Shown: positions 1-11,432, numbered from the stretch's first letter. The stretch: DNA of 64,000 nucleotides from Trichopria drosophilae (GCA_030407085.1 CM059585.1:68560501-68624500); one strand, 5' to 3'. Notes: a model not told the origin generated them from the letters alone. A program made the numbers and translations.

Positions 1-17
1 TCGAGTGCGCTCGCCTC

Positions 18-575
18 TTGGTGAGTCGACGGCCGGGGAGGCACTTTGTGCTCACGGCCCGAAGCCTGGAGGATCCCCCGATCTACCAACCTCACTCAAT
101 CTGGGTACCGACGGGGCGGAAGTCTCGCTCCCCCCTCCCGGACATCGAGATCCCGGGGTGGTTATGGCCGGAGCCACGGCCCACCCTCGCCCCGGAGCCG
201 GCGAAGCGCGAGATTCTGGAGCATCAGCCACCCAGCGTCGAAGGGGGCGTCCGCGGAAAATGCGCCCGCTGCCATCCCGCGAAGCCTGCCGATTGGGACG
301 GACCGTGGAGGCTGCCACGTTACCCCGGCTTCGTCCCAGGAGGCCTTAAGCCCCCACAACCGGTCCCGATCCCAACCGCCACGGGGAGTACCCATCCAGT
401 GCACGGGTGCTGGAACCCAGCTTGTCTGAGTCCCGGGCACGTGTACTCGGACTGCCCGTTGCCGTTCGGTGCTCGGCGCCGCTGTATGGGCTGCGGCCAC
501 TGGGACCTGACAAAGGCCACCTGCCCGAATTGCCGAGAAAAGTGGGAGGCGCTGCAGAGGAGGTACCGGGAATGA
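18..575 (+). CDS. C-terminal zinc-binding ORF of a GC-rich LTR-type element (partial)
   Basis: An open frame runs from the window edge to a TGA at 573-575 and is probably cut at its 5' end, so the ATG at 18 may be internal. It is Pro/Arg-rich. Its C-terminal third carries a Cys/His cluster: C-x4-C-x4-H-x4-C (beginning CWNPAC), then CMGC and CPNC pairs, consistent with a nucleic-acid-binding zinc-knuckle region. About 590 bp downstream lie a purine-rich tract and a likely LTR start, so I read it as the last ORF or Gag-like tail of a Ty3/gypsy-type element. No protease, RT or integrase lies inside the window, so the superfamily is inferred from position and termini only. The reverse-strand frames here are shadows. 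Confidence 0.45.
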   Translation: MVSRRPGRHFVLTARSLEDPPIYQPHSIWVPTGRKSRSPLPDIEIPGWLWPEPRPTLAPEPAKREILEHQPPSVEGGVRGKCARCHPAKPADWDGPWRLPRYPGFVPGGLKPPQPVPIPTATGSTHPVHGCWNPACLSPGHVYSDCPLPFGARRRCMGCGHWDLTKATCPNCREKWEALQRRYRE

Positions 576-1166
576 GCCACCGTCTGTTTCCCCTTCTCTT
601 TTTTTTCATTTATTTTCTTTTTTTTTTGTTTGTGTTTTTTTTTTGTCAAATTGCCCTTTTTTTGGTCTCGTCACGCCTCTACGGAAGTTCTTATTGTTGT
701 CAGTAGTATTCTGTTTTTTTTTTGACAGGGGCACAGCGGACTACGAACAGTTCCGGCCCCCCAAAAACCTTGTAAATGATTGGTCATGATGTAAAAGAAA
801 AAAAATATATATATTGGAATTGGTGATGGGTAATTCGGAAGACTAAATACTCTCATTTGGTTTCGACCCTTACCCCTCCCGTTCCTGCTTCTCCTTGGAA
901 TGAAAGATTGTGTCAGCCGTAGCCGGACGGGAATTCGAGGCCTCCGTGGCGAAAGTCTCGACATCGGCCGCACACGGATGGAGCCGGTTTGGGTCCACGG
1001 ATTATACGTTCCTCTAGCGGGTTGTCTCTGCCATCTGTTCGCGTCGTTTGTATTTTTCTTTCGTTCTCAGCATCCAGGGACCACATAAGCGGCGTGTTGG
1101 CCTCGCTTCACTTTTCATTTCGATCGGAGGTTATGAAAAAAAGTAAGCTCGACTTTAGGGGAGGGG
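576..1166 (+). other. 3' non-coding region of the LTR-type element
   Basis: T-rich DNA (poly-T runs at 599-660 and 713-722) follows the zinc-binding ORF, then mixed sequence up to a polypurine tract (AGGGGAGGGGAG, about 1155-1167). No further coding region with a recognisable domain was found; two short overlapping frames at 900-1174 show no motif. Confidence 0.35.
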
Positions 1167-1678
1167 AGTTGTGATGTGGTATTTTAGACACCCTGTAATC
1201 GCAGCTTCTGTCTCTTTCATCGGGTCTCGCGTAACACCTAGCAAATCGTGAATCGACGAGGAAGAGCGCTAGCGTCGGATTAGTATGGAAGTATGAATGG
1301 GAAATTATGTTGAATGTTGTGTGTCTAGTGGTGCAAGTCTCGACCGTCGGTAAGGTTCGTCAAGATCTGGAGGACATCTAGAACATCGGGTAAGACGAAC
1401 GGCTGTTGGCTACGGTATCTCACCCGTTAGGGCACCGTCATGTTTTAACATCTCGACGACTTTCAACTGCAATGGAGTCTCGGTATCTACAACCATCGGT
1501 TCCGCGTTCGCCGTCTTGGGAACGCTAACACCCCGACAAGTTAACAGTCTCGTGGTCGCTTAGTCTCGTTCGTCCGGACGAGAGAAAAGGATGACATCCG
1601 ATTGGACGACGCCGATCAAGTTACTTCGCCGCAAGTTTCGTCGACAATTGCCACGGCTAACCGGCCTCACCGCCGCCG
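1167..1678 (+). repeat. Putative 3' LTR start (U3) of the upstream element
   Basis: A purine tract is followed directly by TGTGATGTGG, the arrangement expected at the 3' PPT/LTR junction of a plus-strand retrotransposon. The sequence stays GC-rich to about 1678 and then turns sharply AT-rich. No second LTR copy is in the window, so the LTR end is not defined by comparison. GC-rich sequence resumes at about 4024, beginning with the same 11 bases (CACCGCCGCCG) found at 1668-1678. One reading is that the LTR is split by a 2.3-kb insertion. Confidence 0.4.
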
Positions 1679-1693
1679 CACGTAGACCGAACC

Positions 1694-2452
1694 CACATTT
1701 CCCATTTTCTAAACCTAATATTTCACGAACGGATCTATGGAAATAAATGAAACAAAAACGAAATGGAAGCTAAGGTAATGTAGAATAAGGGAAAACGTGA
1801 CAAAAGTCGCATTTGATAGTAGGTGTTCGGGAAATTTCGTTTAAAGTCGGGAAAAATCGTGAAGTTCATATTTAATCCCCATTATCCACAAAATGGAATG
1901 ATCAATTTCGACGGAACTAGAACCAAATGACAGATAAATTAATGTAGAACAAGATAAATATGAAAAATTAATTCTTTTGAACACCTATGTCGTACAGTGG
2001 ATTGAGAGATGGGACCAGTCGGACATAGGCCTTAAGTCGACTATTACCAGTTATCAGGTGCACAATAGATAAATATAAAAATTCATTTATATGTTTTCAA
2101 GTTTGCTGATTACAAATTTGAAATAATATTTTAAGAATTCAAAATGGCGGACAAAAAGTCGAAAAGTGAATCGAATCCGCTGAAACTGGTTACTCGGGGG
2201 TTTTGGGGGTCTCTGATTATGAATCTGGCCTTAGATTTTAAGAATTTAAAATGGCGGATTCAATATGTCAGACAGAGCTCACATTTCCCGCTTTGAAAAC
2301 CTAATATTTCACGAACGGATCGATGGAAATAAATGAAATAAAAACGAAATGGAAGCTAAGGCAATGTAGAATAAGGGAAAACGTGACAGATTGTATTTGA
2401 CAGTAATTGTTGGGGAAATTTCGTTCAATGTCGATAAAAATCGTAAGGTTCA
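1694..2452. repeat. Direct repeat pair of about 165 bp
   Basis: Positions 1694-1862 and 2279-2452 share a diverged copy of the same sequence (both contain CCTAATATTTCACGAACGGA and AAATGGAAGCTAAGG). Between them, 2140-2265 carries the dispersed AAAATGGCGGA motif twice and an ACTCGGGGGTTTT word that recurs near 33.42 kb. From 2453 to 3109 I see only AT-rich DNA. Confidence 0.6.
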
Positions 2453-3109
2453 CATTGAAGCGTCCGTATCTGTCGATCTAATATATCAATTTGAACGAAA
2501 TTAAAGCTAAATAAAAGATAAATTTGTACTGAACAAAGCAAAAATTGAACATCGACTCGTTGAACGTTTTGAGTCGGATAATTTCGTCAAATTTGTGGAT
2601 TAATACTATTTTATTAATACATACCTATTGAGATGAAATTAAAACGAAATTAGAGATAATTTAAACATAAGCGCGCTCGCACAAATCTCCATTGTAGTGC
2701 TTTACATAAATCATTAATTATTTTCTTCAGTCAAGTTAGTAATCCCCAAATTATTAAAACACGTAATAGGACCGTTTATCTATTAACAATAAATGTATTA
2801 TATATCATTTCTATTTTATAAAGGAATGGCATAAAATTCCAAAAACTAATTGAATAAACAATAAAGTGTCTATCTGCTTTTAGAAAAAATTATTCATACT
2901 GAAAACGATTCTAACAGTAATTACCTATTATTAATATTAAAATTTGTATATAATAGATTCTTTTCAATAAATGAGTAATTTAAATCAGTAAATGTAATAT
3001 ATACAATGCTTCTTATTTCCAAACAATATCGATAAACTCTGAACATATAGGTAAATTTTTGAACATTTAACAATTTGTATGCAAATTTCTGTATAAAGCA
3101 TTTCTTTCA

Positions 3110-4060
3110 TTATTCGCTATTTTCGTCGATGAAGAAATCTTCGTCCACCGATGAATCATCCCAGTTTCCTTCACAATCTTCAATTTCGCTAAAAATTTAT
3201 ACACATTTCACTTACATGTCTACTTACATAGAACTGTATTAGTGCAATATATCTTGTAAATAATAGCATCACGCACATTACATGAAATAATTATTAGTAC
3301 ACTCCTAGATTGTTGGTGTGAAATTTCAGCGCAATGGAGTAAAAATTGAATGGTTCATTTTTTTTGATATGACTAACAGAAGTAAAATATAGTAATAATC
3401 GTTATCTAAAAATAAAAACCAAACCAAACGATGTGAACAAATTGTTCTTTTTTGTTGCTCTCGTGTTTAGAAAACCGCTAGGGTTTGCCAGCTTCAGATA
3501 AAGCTAAAAAATCCTTATATAAAAAACATACTTTGACAAATAAAAAAGTAAAAGCATAGGAATTTGTTGCGTTTCGTATTAATTTTAACAGGATATGCAA
3601 TAAAACAATCTGAGAATAATAATATTTGTTGAATTAGAAAAAATGGCTAGTATAACTAAACCAGCATGAATTTCAGCATCGTGTACAAAATAAAATTGAG
3701 CGCACTCTATTATTAGCACTTTTTCTGTTATTATTATTATTATTATTATTTTATTAAGGCATTTACTTACGCGTTCTTAAAATACTTTTGCATTATCGTC
3801 GAATACTTTTCTTCATTGTTATTTTTCAACCGATCATTCAAATACTGCATTGATATTAAAGGATCAGTCATGTAGATCGCCCGGTTAAAGACGTCCGTCA
3901 ATCTGTCTTTTCGGCTCGTTTGTCTCGCATGTGACGTCATATCTCGCCGATGAAACTTGTGCCAAGCTTCCAAAGCATCTTCTGCATAATATGACAACGG
4001 AAATGGAAAATTCCGACCGATTGCACCGCCGCCGTCACCGTTTCGCCAAAGCCTTGTGCC
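3110..4060 (-). pseudogene. Two-exon C-terminal relic of a Transib-like transposase family protein
   Basis: On the minus strand an open segment (about 4060 to 3771) encodes a stretch including LSYYAEDALEAWHKFHRR and TDPLIS. It ends at a consensus donor (AACGC/GTAAGT). A second exon (3188-3110) starts after an AATTTTTAG acceptor, keeps phase (GC+C makes Ala) and adds a 25-residue acidic tail ending at TAA 3112-3110. The pattern of Glu/Ala-rich helix, Lys/Arg block and 'SDPxIS'-like motif resembles, from memory, the C-terminal part of a large arthropod/cnidarian protein family that I associate with RAG1-like Transib transposases. No N-terminal or catalytic part is present upstream, where GC-rich unrelated sequence begins. 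The splice structure is seen directly; the family name is inference. Confidence 0.4.
3727..3753. repeat. (TTA)n microsatellite
   Basis: About nine TTA/ATT units inside the intron of the minus-strand relic. Confidence 0.85.
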
Positions 4061-4770
4061 TCTACCCCCTCTTCTTCATCGCCGACAATGACTTCGCTTC
4101 TGCGGTACTACCGGACGTTCTCGTTTCGGGGCTAGGCCGGGATACATCGCGCTAAATGGAACTCGGAAATTTTTGGGAAATTGTACTTTGAGATTTTCGG
4201 TCGCGTATTCCGGTAGGTACGAAATCGTTCCGTACCATCGCGTAAGTGCGACGAGGCCGGCGATACCGCTGAACTTTGGGTTTTTGGGATTTTGGTTACG
4301 AGCAGTCAGTGTTTCGTCGCGGTAACATTTCGGTTCCGGGAAGCTCGCCTCGTACGCCCGGATTCTCGTTGGTGTGTGTGCGTGTGAGTGGATGAGTGGC
4401 GGTCCCTGGATCTGCGACGTCGCCAGGACTCTAGCCTCTTCCTTGTCCCTCATCGTCGTGGCCCTCGAGACGAAGACTTTATTGTAAGTACTTTGTGTGG
4501 CACTCATCCGCGAGTATAAGATAGTTGCGCCGCGTCTTACATGTTCGTTTTTCTACATTAGATTCTGTTCCGGTTCTTATAATCATATTCACTTTTTACT
4601 AGTTTTTGCATATCTTCGGTACCTGCGTCGACGGTACCGCATTGTAACCGATTCTTAGATTAATTAAAGATTGCCGTTTATAATCATCGTGTTCAGCTTA
4701 TTTCTACGAGTTAAACTTTGTGCCTTCCCCGACCTCACGTCTCTCCGAGTTTGAGTTGGTCGCGAGCATT
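4035..4770 (+). repeat. GC-rich LTR-like remnant with PBS-like end
   Basis: GC-rich sequence, clearly unlike the AT-rich DNA before it, runs to a CA followed by TTTGGGGCTGTTCG at about 4766-4782. That resembles a degraded tRNA-Pro-type primer-binding site just after an LTR end. A long minus-strand open frame (4507-4076, 143 codons) crosses it but has no recognisable domain and is probably fortuitous. A PBS after this LTR would make it a 5' LTR, which conflicts with reading it as the rest of the 3' LTR at 1167; the relationship is unresolved. Confidence 0.25.
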
Positions 4771-4782
4771 TGGGGCTGTTCG

Positions 4783-5411
4783 TTAGGGTATTTCATTTAA
4801 TTTTGGCAATTTGGCACTTTGGGAATTTGGTTTTGCCGTTCAAGAACGACTGGCGCCCTGTAAAAGTAAGTATTTGGCATTTCGAAACTCAATACGTGAC
4901 CTCGGAAAAATCACGCGTCACAGTATGTAGACGCTACACTGCAAACAGCACGTCAGTAGTATTATTTTTTTTTACTTTTATGACAATACAATGTAAGAAA
5001 TGCTAATAACGGACATTGCATAAGAAGTGCAAAATTATAACACAATGCAAAACACGAGGCACGCCGTGTCGTGCCGCGGCAGGCTCGCACATCTGGAGCG
5101 CGCGTAAGAAATAATTAATTTCGAACACAACAAAATTAGTGTCCATTGATTAATAATGTGTTTTTCATAGGAAATTTGACGAGGAATTTAGTGGTAATAC
5201 AGAAGTACGACAGAGGTACGAGTTTTTGAATATTACCATAAAACGCGAATACCAAAAAATTAAATGCTTCATAACTTAAGAAAAACAAATTTTTTTCAAT
5301 TCCCCGAAACACGTGTTCGCTTATTTTATGTCTAAAACTAGTTAAAAAAAAATGGAGCGATTTAAAAAATAGTCGGTCAGAAATTGATCGGTTTGTAAAA
5401 GAATGTCTCAT
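4783..5411. other. Unassigned intergenic stretch
   Basis: Mixed-composition DNA without a convincing gene. A minus-strand frame at 5459-5136 (107 codons) lacks recognisable motifs. Confidence 0.4.
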
Positions 5412-6165
5412 AGGAGAGAGTGGGGTAGACTGTGACACGGGGCACACTGTTCTACTCAAGATTTCTCGAAACCTGGCAACCGAAAAAATCCAATATTTTT
5501 TTATAATGTTAAGGTTATCACTGCAAATCAGAAAAACGTAAAAATAACGGGGTTCTGAAGGGTGGTGGTCAGTAATAGATAAATATGAGTTTCGAGGTAT
5601 CTAAAGTAACCTTTTTATTTCAATTTCCTTTTGTCATAAATTTACATATGTTTCTTCTGTATCTTTGGTAAGACATCAACTGAACAACAAAACAATCAAT
5701 GATAGCAATCGAATTAAAAAATTCACCTAAAAATATTACCTTTTTTTAAATTTAATGAGAATTGTAAAAATCATCATGTGGGGTTCATTGTGAAACAGAA
5801 TTATGGGCAGTATGTGACATAACCTGCGGATTGTATTATTTAACAAAATATTCTTTTAACACTTGTAGATTGGAGATTTGAATTAAATACAAAATGTAAC
5901 AAAAATGTTCGCTGTGATTAAAAGTGAATTTGCAACGAATAAGTAAATATATAAGATAAAAAATGCGTTATTATTATTTTGATAAAGATTTTATAAATAT
6001 AAAGTTAATAATAAAATTTAATTGTAAAAATCATTATAACATCATAATGTATTTAAAAAAAATTATTTTCACAATGTACCCCACAGTATAAATTACTACT
6101 TGTCACACCTGACTCCGCAGCTATGCACAATCTACCCCACGTATGGGGCAGACTGTGACAAAAGC
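5412..6165. repeat. Segment with repeated GGGGTAGACTGTGACA-like words
   Basis: Near-copies of one word occur in direct orientation at 5420-5440 and 6145-6163 (GGGGCAGACTGTGACA). Degraded variants lie between, some in reverse (GTACCCCAC at about 6077, CTACCCCAC at about 6131). Such spaced copies suggest the ends or subterminal repeats of a DNA transposon, probably the one carrying the pseudogene just downstream. No target duplication could be fixed. Confidence 0.4.
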
Positions 6166-6429
6166 AAATTTGTTAAAAATGAATATTTTTATTGAGGTAC
6201 GTTATTTTTTATTCATATCTTTGCAATTTTATCAACTTCAGTAATCACACTATCGATTAGTTTTATAAAAATGAGTATTTACATGTTAGAACAGCTGCCG
6301 GTCGCCGGCGTCCCTTTTGCCCTATATTCGGTAGTTGCGCCTTGCAACTATAGTATAGCGAGCGGATGCGTTTTGAAAAGAATATTTTATAAACTCTCAG
6401 TTAAGGCGATTTTAAAAAGAAACATTCAA

Positions 6430-7210
6430 ATGAGTGACTCATATTGTTTAGTGTGCAATGAACCTGTAGTGACAGATATTCGAGTTGTGCAAGATAAAGG
6501 GATACAAATTTTTCTGTTGGCAAGTGAGAAAAGAGGAGATGACGACAGTCGTGAAAAATTGCAAGGAGTGGATCAAATAGTTTTATATACAAAGGTTATA
6601 CAAAAGAAAAGCCCGTTTTGTATGCAGCGCGAAGAGCTACTTAAAAATCAGTCGACTTTTGATTACGAAAAAAGATGCTTATTTGTTGTGAAGAAATAAT
6701 CGAATCATCATTGAAAGTCCCAGTTGATAAGCGAGTCAAAATTAGTTTAGTAAAGTGTAATGCATCGAAATTCGACATTTTGGACAAACTGAAGGAGTGC
6801 AAAGTTGACACTGCTGCATCATTTAAAGAGCGCCTTAAAGATGTAACTAACTTGGTCGCCTTGAAAACTAGATATCACGGAAAGTGTTATAACCTCGTAC
6901 TTAGAACGTAATCGACAATTAACAAAGAAAGACCTTCTGATGACATTATAGAAGCATCGATGGAACAAATTTATGAATATCTGGAAGAGAACTCGAGCGA
7001 GTGTCAGTTTTCACTGAAGACTTAGTGAACCAAGCGACTACAGATCATATTCCACATTTGAAAACCGTAAAAGCTCAATTGAAGAAAAAATACGGTAATG
7101 ATATTATTATTGTTGAAAGGCAAAAACGTGGAACAATGGTATGCTTTACAAATGTTGGCTATCAACTGCTCAGCGACAAATGGTACGAGGAGAATGAAGC
7201 AAACCCATGA
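6430..7210 (+). pseudogene. Frameshifted Cys/His-rich multi-copy family protein
   Basis: Three overlapping frames read as one broken protein. The first opens with a CLVC pair and ends after FDYEKRC at about 6698. The second, in another frame, continues with Cys-rich sequence and ends with a 'YHGKCY' motif before TAA at about 6911. After a gap with a further frame change near 7010, the third encodes KKKYGNDI and a Trp-Tyr pair (KWYEE), ending at 7210. Spaced CxxC, 'YHxxC' and a charged 'KKYG' segment match, from memory, a multi-copy uncharacterised family in arthropods and cnidarians often found within transposons. At least three lesions make a functional product unlikely. The transposon link is inference. 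Confidence 0.45.
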
Positions 7211-8198
7211 CAAGAAATGCTTCGAGTTGTGGACTATAGGTGCAGATCGGGATGAAACGCCAGAGGTGGAGTTCTCTCATTTCTTCAATGTGAGAATTCT
7301 GCGTCGTTTGTCTGATAATAAAAATAACCTTTTCAATTAAAAATCGGTCAATTTTTCATTGTGATTGAGAGATATGTTTCCTCCTCGGGAATGCATGCGA
7401 GTCGGCCGAGAGGGGGAAAATATAGATTTTTCATTGGTGAGGCATACTGTTACCTGTACAAAACTCTCGACCAATGTAATGTTCCTAAATACAAACCCAT
7501 GACATGTCTTATATGAACATAAAATGGCAGATCAAACGGTTTGGTATGGTAAATGTCGAATTTTCCGTTTTCAAGTGAACATTAATGAATCATCGATTTA
7601 AAGTTATCAACCAAATTATTACAGGCACCATAATGTTACTAAATGTCAGTATGTTCATAGTATACACACTTTCGTGACGATCAATAATCATAAAATGGAT
7701 TCTTTAACGCCTACTCTGCATTATTTATTTGGAAGCGTGGTAACATTATTGTTCAGAATTATATCCAAATATACTATACGACTAGTCTCTTTACACTTAA
7801 TGCTCGATATCCAAAGGAATCTGTTACGCAGAATAATCACATTACTCATACGTAAGTAAATTATGAATAATTATAAGTGTTGTTTTTTTATTAATGATTA
7901 AATATTCGCAATAGAAAGGTATTATTATTTGATTACAATCGTGTATTGATATGTTATGTATATAACCATACATAACAAACAATAAATGTCGACTCGTACA
8001 ATGTACAATATATAAAGGTAATATTCTGTTAATTCGCTTAAGAGACACAATTCTGCATTTAAGACTAGCAATAAATAAAAGTACATTCACAATTAATAAA
8101 ACAATAGTAATTCAATTGTTATTTTACATGCCTGAGTAATCGATTAATTTTATACACATGTCATTATTACATCCTCGAAAATTTAAGCAAAATTTCTA
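7211..8198. other. AT-rich stretch, nothing recognised
   Basis: One AAAATGGCAGATC variant of the dispersed motif lies near 7525. The open frames at 7674-7859 and 8090-7842 are short, AT-driven and without motifs. Confidence 0.4.
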
Positions 8199-8321
8199 TT
8201 AGGTAAAATAACCGGTGCTGTTAGAGACCAAATGTACAGTCCTAAACACATCCACGATGAAATGATCTTCACCCACATTGATGCAGAGTTGGCATTGAGT
8301 GTCTCCAGTGATGAGTTCGGC
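8199..8321 (-). CDS. Candidate terminal exon of an unrecognised gene
   Basis: On the minus strand a polypyrimidine-like run and TATAG acceptor (ending at 8322) precede 41 codons ending at TAA 8201-8199. The peptide begins AELITGDTQCQLCINVG and has one CxxC pair. Codon use looks more gene-like than the AT-rich flanks. The plus strand is also open here (55 codons), so strand is not certain. No upstream exon and no AATAAA signal could be assigned. I do not recognise the protein. Confidence 0.25.
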   Translation of the reverse strand, partial: AELITGDTQCQLCINVGEDHFIVDVFRTVHLVSNSTGYFT

Positions 8322-9690
8322 CTATATTACAACAAAAAAATCATAAAGCGATTTCCAGCAGGAATTTGATGTTAAGTGGTAACACTAGTTTAGGTTTTTG
8401 AAAAAATCGATTTTTATTTAATTAAAACAATAACGCTAAAAAAATCCTGAGTTTGAATCACATCCGAAAATGAGTTGAAAGTTTAAATTAGCTTTGCTGC
8501 TGCATATTGATGCAAAATGAGCTCGGTGATCGTCTCACATAAATTATTGAGATGAATCTAGTTCTTTCTAATGTTATCATTCCGTATAATGATATGCACA
8601 CATGTTGACCGCATTATAATCTACAGACATGTAATCGACAGCAAAACTCAATGTAAGCGAGACCGAGTCTCGTAAAAGAATGAGTAATTTACAAAAAATA
8701 TTCTAAGCACGCTCCATAGATGTAGAAAAATAAAACATTAATAGGGACTTTTTTTAATGTCAATATTTTTTAATAATATCCATCCTTATCAATTTCTCAA
8801 GATTTTTTATATTCTACTTATAAAAATAAATGCTGACAAATTCTATAAAAAAGGCTTCAAAAGAAAACATTTAATTTGGGGAAGTAACGCGAGCATCACA
8901 ATGGGCGGCCATATGTATGACACAATCATTGCCGATTAGAAGTAAATAAAAACGTATTTATTTTATTAGTAAATGTTTAACACATCTGAAGGTGTATAAC
9001 AATTTTTCGTCATACAACTTTTTCGAAAATTTCATTATTTATAAACCGTTAGAACGATTAACTTGTAGTTTCGGGTATAAAATCATGATAACATAATCTA
9101 AAGAAATACTTTTCTTAGAAGACTTTTCACATTGGATAACATGTAAATGTACAAACAATTTACAGATTCATTTTTGGTTAATAAATAATATCTTTCTTAA
9201 AATATTTGTACAAGTTTCAAAAATTATTATTTAATAGTGTAATAAAACTCCGTACATTTTTAAGACTTAATAATCTACAAACAATAATATACTATAAAAA
9301 AATTATACTTTTGTATTATATATATTTATATAGACGATCAATATTATAGTTTACGGGCAACTTGTCGGACCGCATAACCTGCTTAACCCCAATCATCCGG
9401 AAATGCAAAAAAAAAAAAACAGTTACGTGAACTTCAGCTCCGTTTCAGTAAAAACATTTTCTTTTATTTTGAAAGAAACCCTTCTACAATATAATTATAA
9501 AAAAGTAGAGTTAATAAATTACAAAAGATGGCTCTGTAATGGCCGTTGTGTAAAAATGATATCTCCTATATGCAATGTTCTTGCATGAATGGGTTTCAAA
9601 GTTGAACATATATTTTAGTAAATTGTGAATATTATACATTTTCAGACAGTTCAAACGAACGATACAATGCGGCCGCCGGTGAACAGCATT
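8322..9690. other. AT-rich stretch, nothing recognised
   Basis: AT-rich sequence with short uninformative frames (8757-8939, 9403-9588) and a poly-A run at about 9408-9419. Confidence 0.4.
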
Positions 9691-9849
9691 AAATATCATA
9701 CACACTAGTAGTAGTGGGTACGGATAGCCAGGCGTAAACACCCTCCACTCCTCCACTTTGAAGTAGGTCAGGCGCCCAGACCGCAAATGAGGCTTGAGAT
9801 AGGTCAGGGGTTAATGGCCTCAAAACGAGATGATAATTGTTATTAATTA

Positions 9850-11432
9850 TTAACCTTTTCGCTGTGGACTACATGTATACACGTAGAAGACTAGGTGGGC
9901 TCCCAGTCTGGACTACGTGTGTACACGTAGTTATAATAGATTGACTAATGAGAGAATAAACAAACAGATATATATCAGTGTTATGTTTTATTGAGTATTT
10001 TGAATTGCAGGATCCTAAATTAAGATTAAATTGAACCCCTGGCGATCAAAAGGAGATACGCGCGAAACGCCGGAGAATTTGTTGGCCCCTCGCGAGGCCT
10101 CGGCTCGTAATTTTTTGACTTTCGAATTTTAAAGTTTTCATTAGATATCTTAATTGGAAAATTAATTACACGAATTTTTCGTTAAAATAAAAAATTTCTA
10201 TCCCTCTACTTTTTAATATAATCGCAAAAAACGAAATTATTTGAAATATAAAATAACTTAATTATTTTGTCTTTAACTCGTCATATCTTTTACAATAGTT
10301 GGAATTTTTTAATGAAATTTTTATGGAATATGCACTATTCTATTTACAAACTAACGTATTTTTCCAAATTATGGTTAGTTATTACGGACATTTTTTAAAA
10401 ATTGATTTTTGTTTTACTGCACAAAATTGACATTGAAAGCTTCAAACACTTCGGGAGTCGAGGGAATTTCAATAAATCAAAATTTCCTTAACACCGAAAA
10501 TTCGAGGAAGGTTCAAAGAAGTATTTTATAAAGTTATAGACTAATCTGACTTGTAGTTTTCAAGTGTAATGCTGTCGCATCGCGTCGTCTCTTTCACGAA
10601 TTCCACGAATTAGAAAACGCGACAGCATTACAACTTTCAATTGTTACTTGAAAACTACAAGTCAGATTAGTCTATAACTTTACAAAAAACTTCTTTGAAC
10701 CTTCCTCGAATTTTCGGTGGGAAGGAAATTTTGATTTATTGAAGAAACATAATTTGGAAAAATACGTTAGTTTGTAGATAGAATAGTGCATATTCCCTAA
10801 AAATTTCATTAAAAAATTCCAATTATTGTAAAAGATATGACGAGTTAAAGACAAAATAATTAAGTTATTTTATATTTCAAATAATTTCATTTTTTGCGAT
10901 TATATTAAAAACGAAGAGGGATAGAAATGTTTGATTTTAACAAAAAATACGCGTAATTAATTTTCCTATTAAGATATCTAATGAAAACTTTAAAATTCGA
11001 AAGTCAAAATATTACGAGCCGAGGGGCCAACAAATTCTCTGGCGTTTCGCGCGTATCTCCTTTTGATCGCCAGGGGTTCAATTCTAAAAATTATAAACGT
11101 AAAATCCAATATGGCCGCACAAAATCGGACATTTTTTAAGCATTTGTCTTTATATACGTAATTGTAAAAGAATGAATAAATAGCGAATAAAGAAACAAAT
11201 ATACCCCGGAGTTAGGTTTTATTGGGCATGTTGAAACAGAAAAAACACACTTTTTAAAAAAATGTCGGCCATATTGGATCCGCCATTTTGAACGATTGGA
11301 AATTGACAAATTCGTAATCTGCGTCTTCGAAAACATAAATACCGATATTTTTACAAATTTCAAATTGGTCGGAAACATTGCAACATTTTGAGCCCACTTT
11401 GGAGTTTTCCGTCTTCACAGCGAAAGGTTTAA
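9850..11432. mobile_element. TTAA-flanked piggyBac-like non-autonomous element
   Basis: The element (9854-11428, 1575 bp) is bracketed by TTAA at 9850-9853 and 11429-11432. Its ends are short imperfect inverted repeats: CCTTTTCGCTGTG on the left and, reverse-complemented, ACCTTTCGCTGTG on the right. TTAA duplication is the hallmark of piggyBac, though Kolobok also uses it. Two subterminal copies of a near-palindrome (GGACTACRTGTRTACACGTAG type) sit at about 9866-9887 and 9912-9931. No transposase frame is present. The interior is dominated by a 1.05-kb palindrome. The copy at 49.09 kb gives an empty site carrying a single TTAA. Confidence 0.7.
10028..11084. repeat. 1.05-kb palindrome (long inverted repeat)
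   Basis: The left arm begins TTGAACCCCTGGCGATC at 10031 and the right arm ends with its reverse complement at about 11081. Arms pair over roughly 500 bp with scattered mismatches and a 10-bp indel near 10090 (an extra GCGAGGCCTC in the left arm). The centre lies near 10570-10620, where GCTGTCGC and GCGACAGC arms flank a short spacer. A transcript would fold into a long hairpin. Confidence 0.85.

Noticed and set aside
4076..4507. 143-codon minus-strand open frame
   Set aside because: GC-rich LTR-like DNA keeps frames open by chance; no domain, composition unlike a gene, and no splice or neighbour support.
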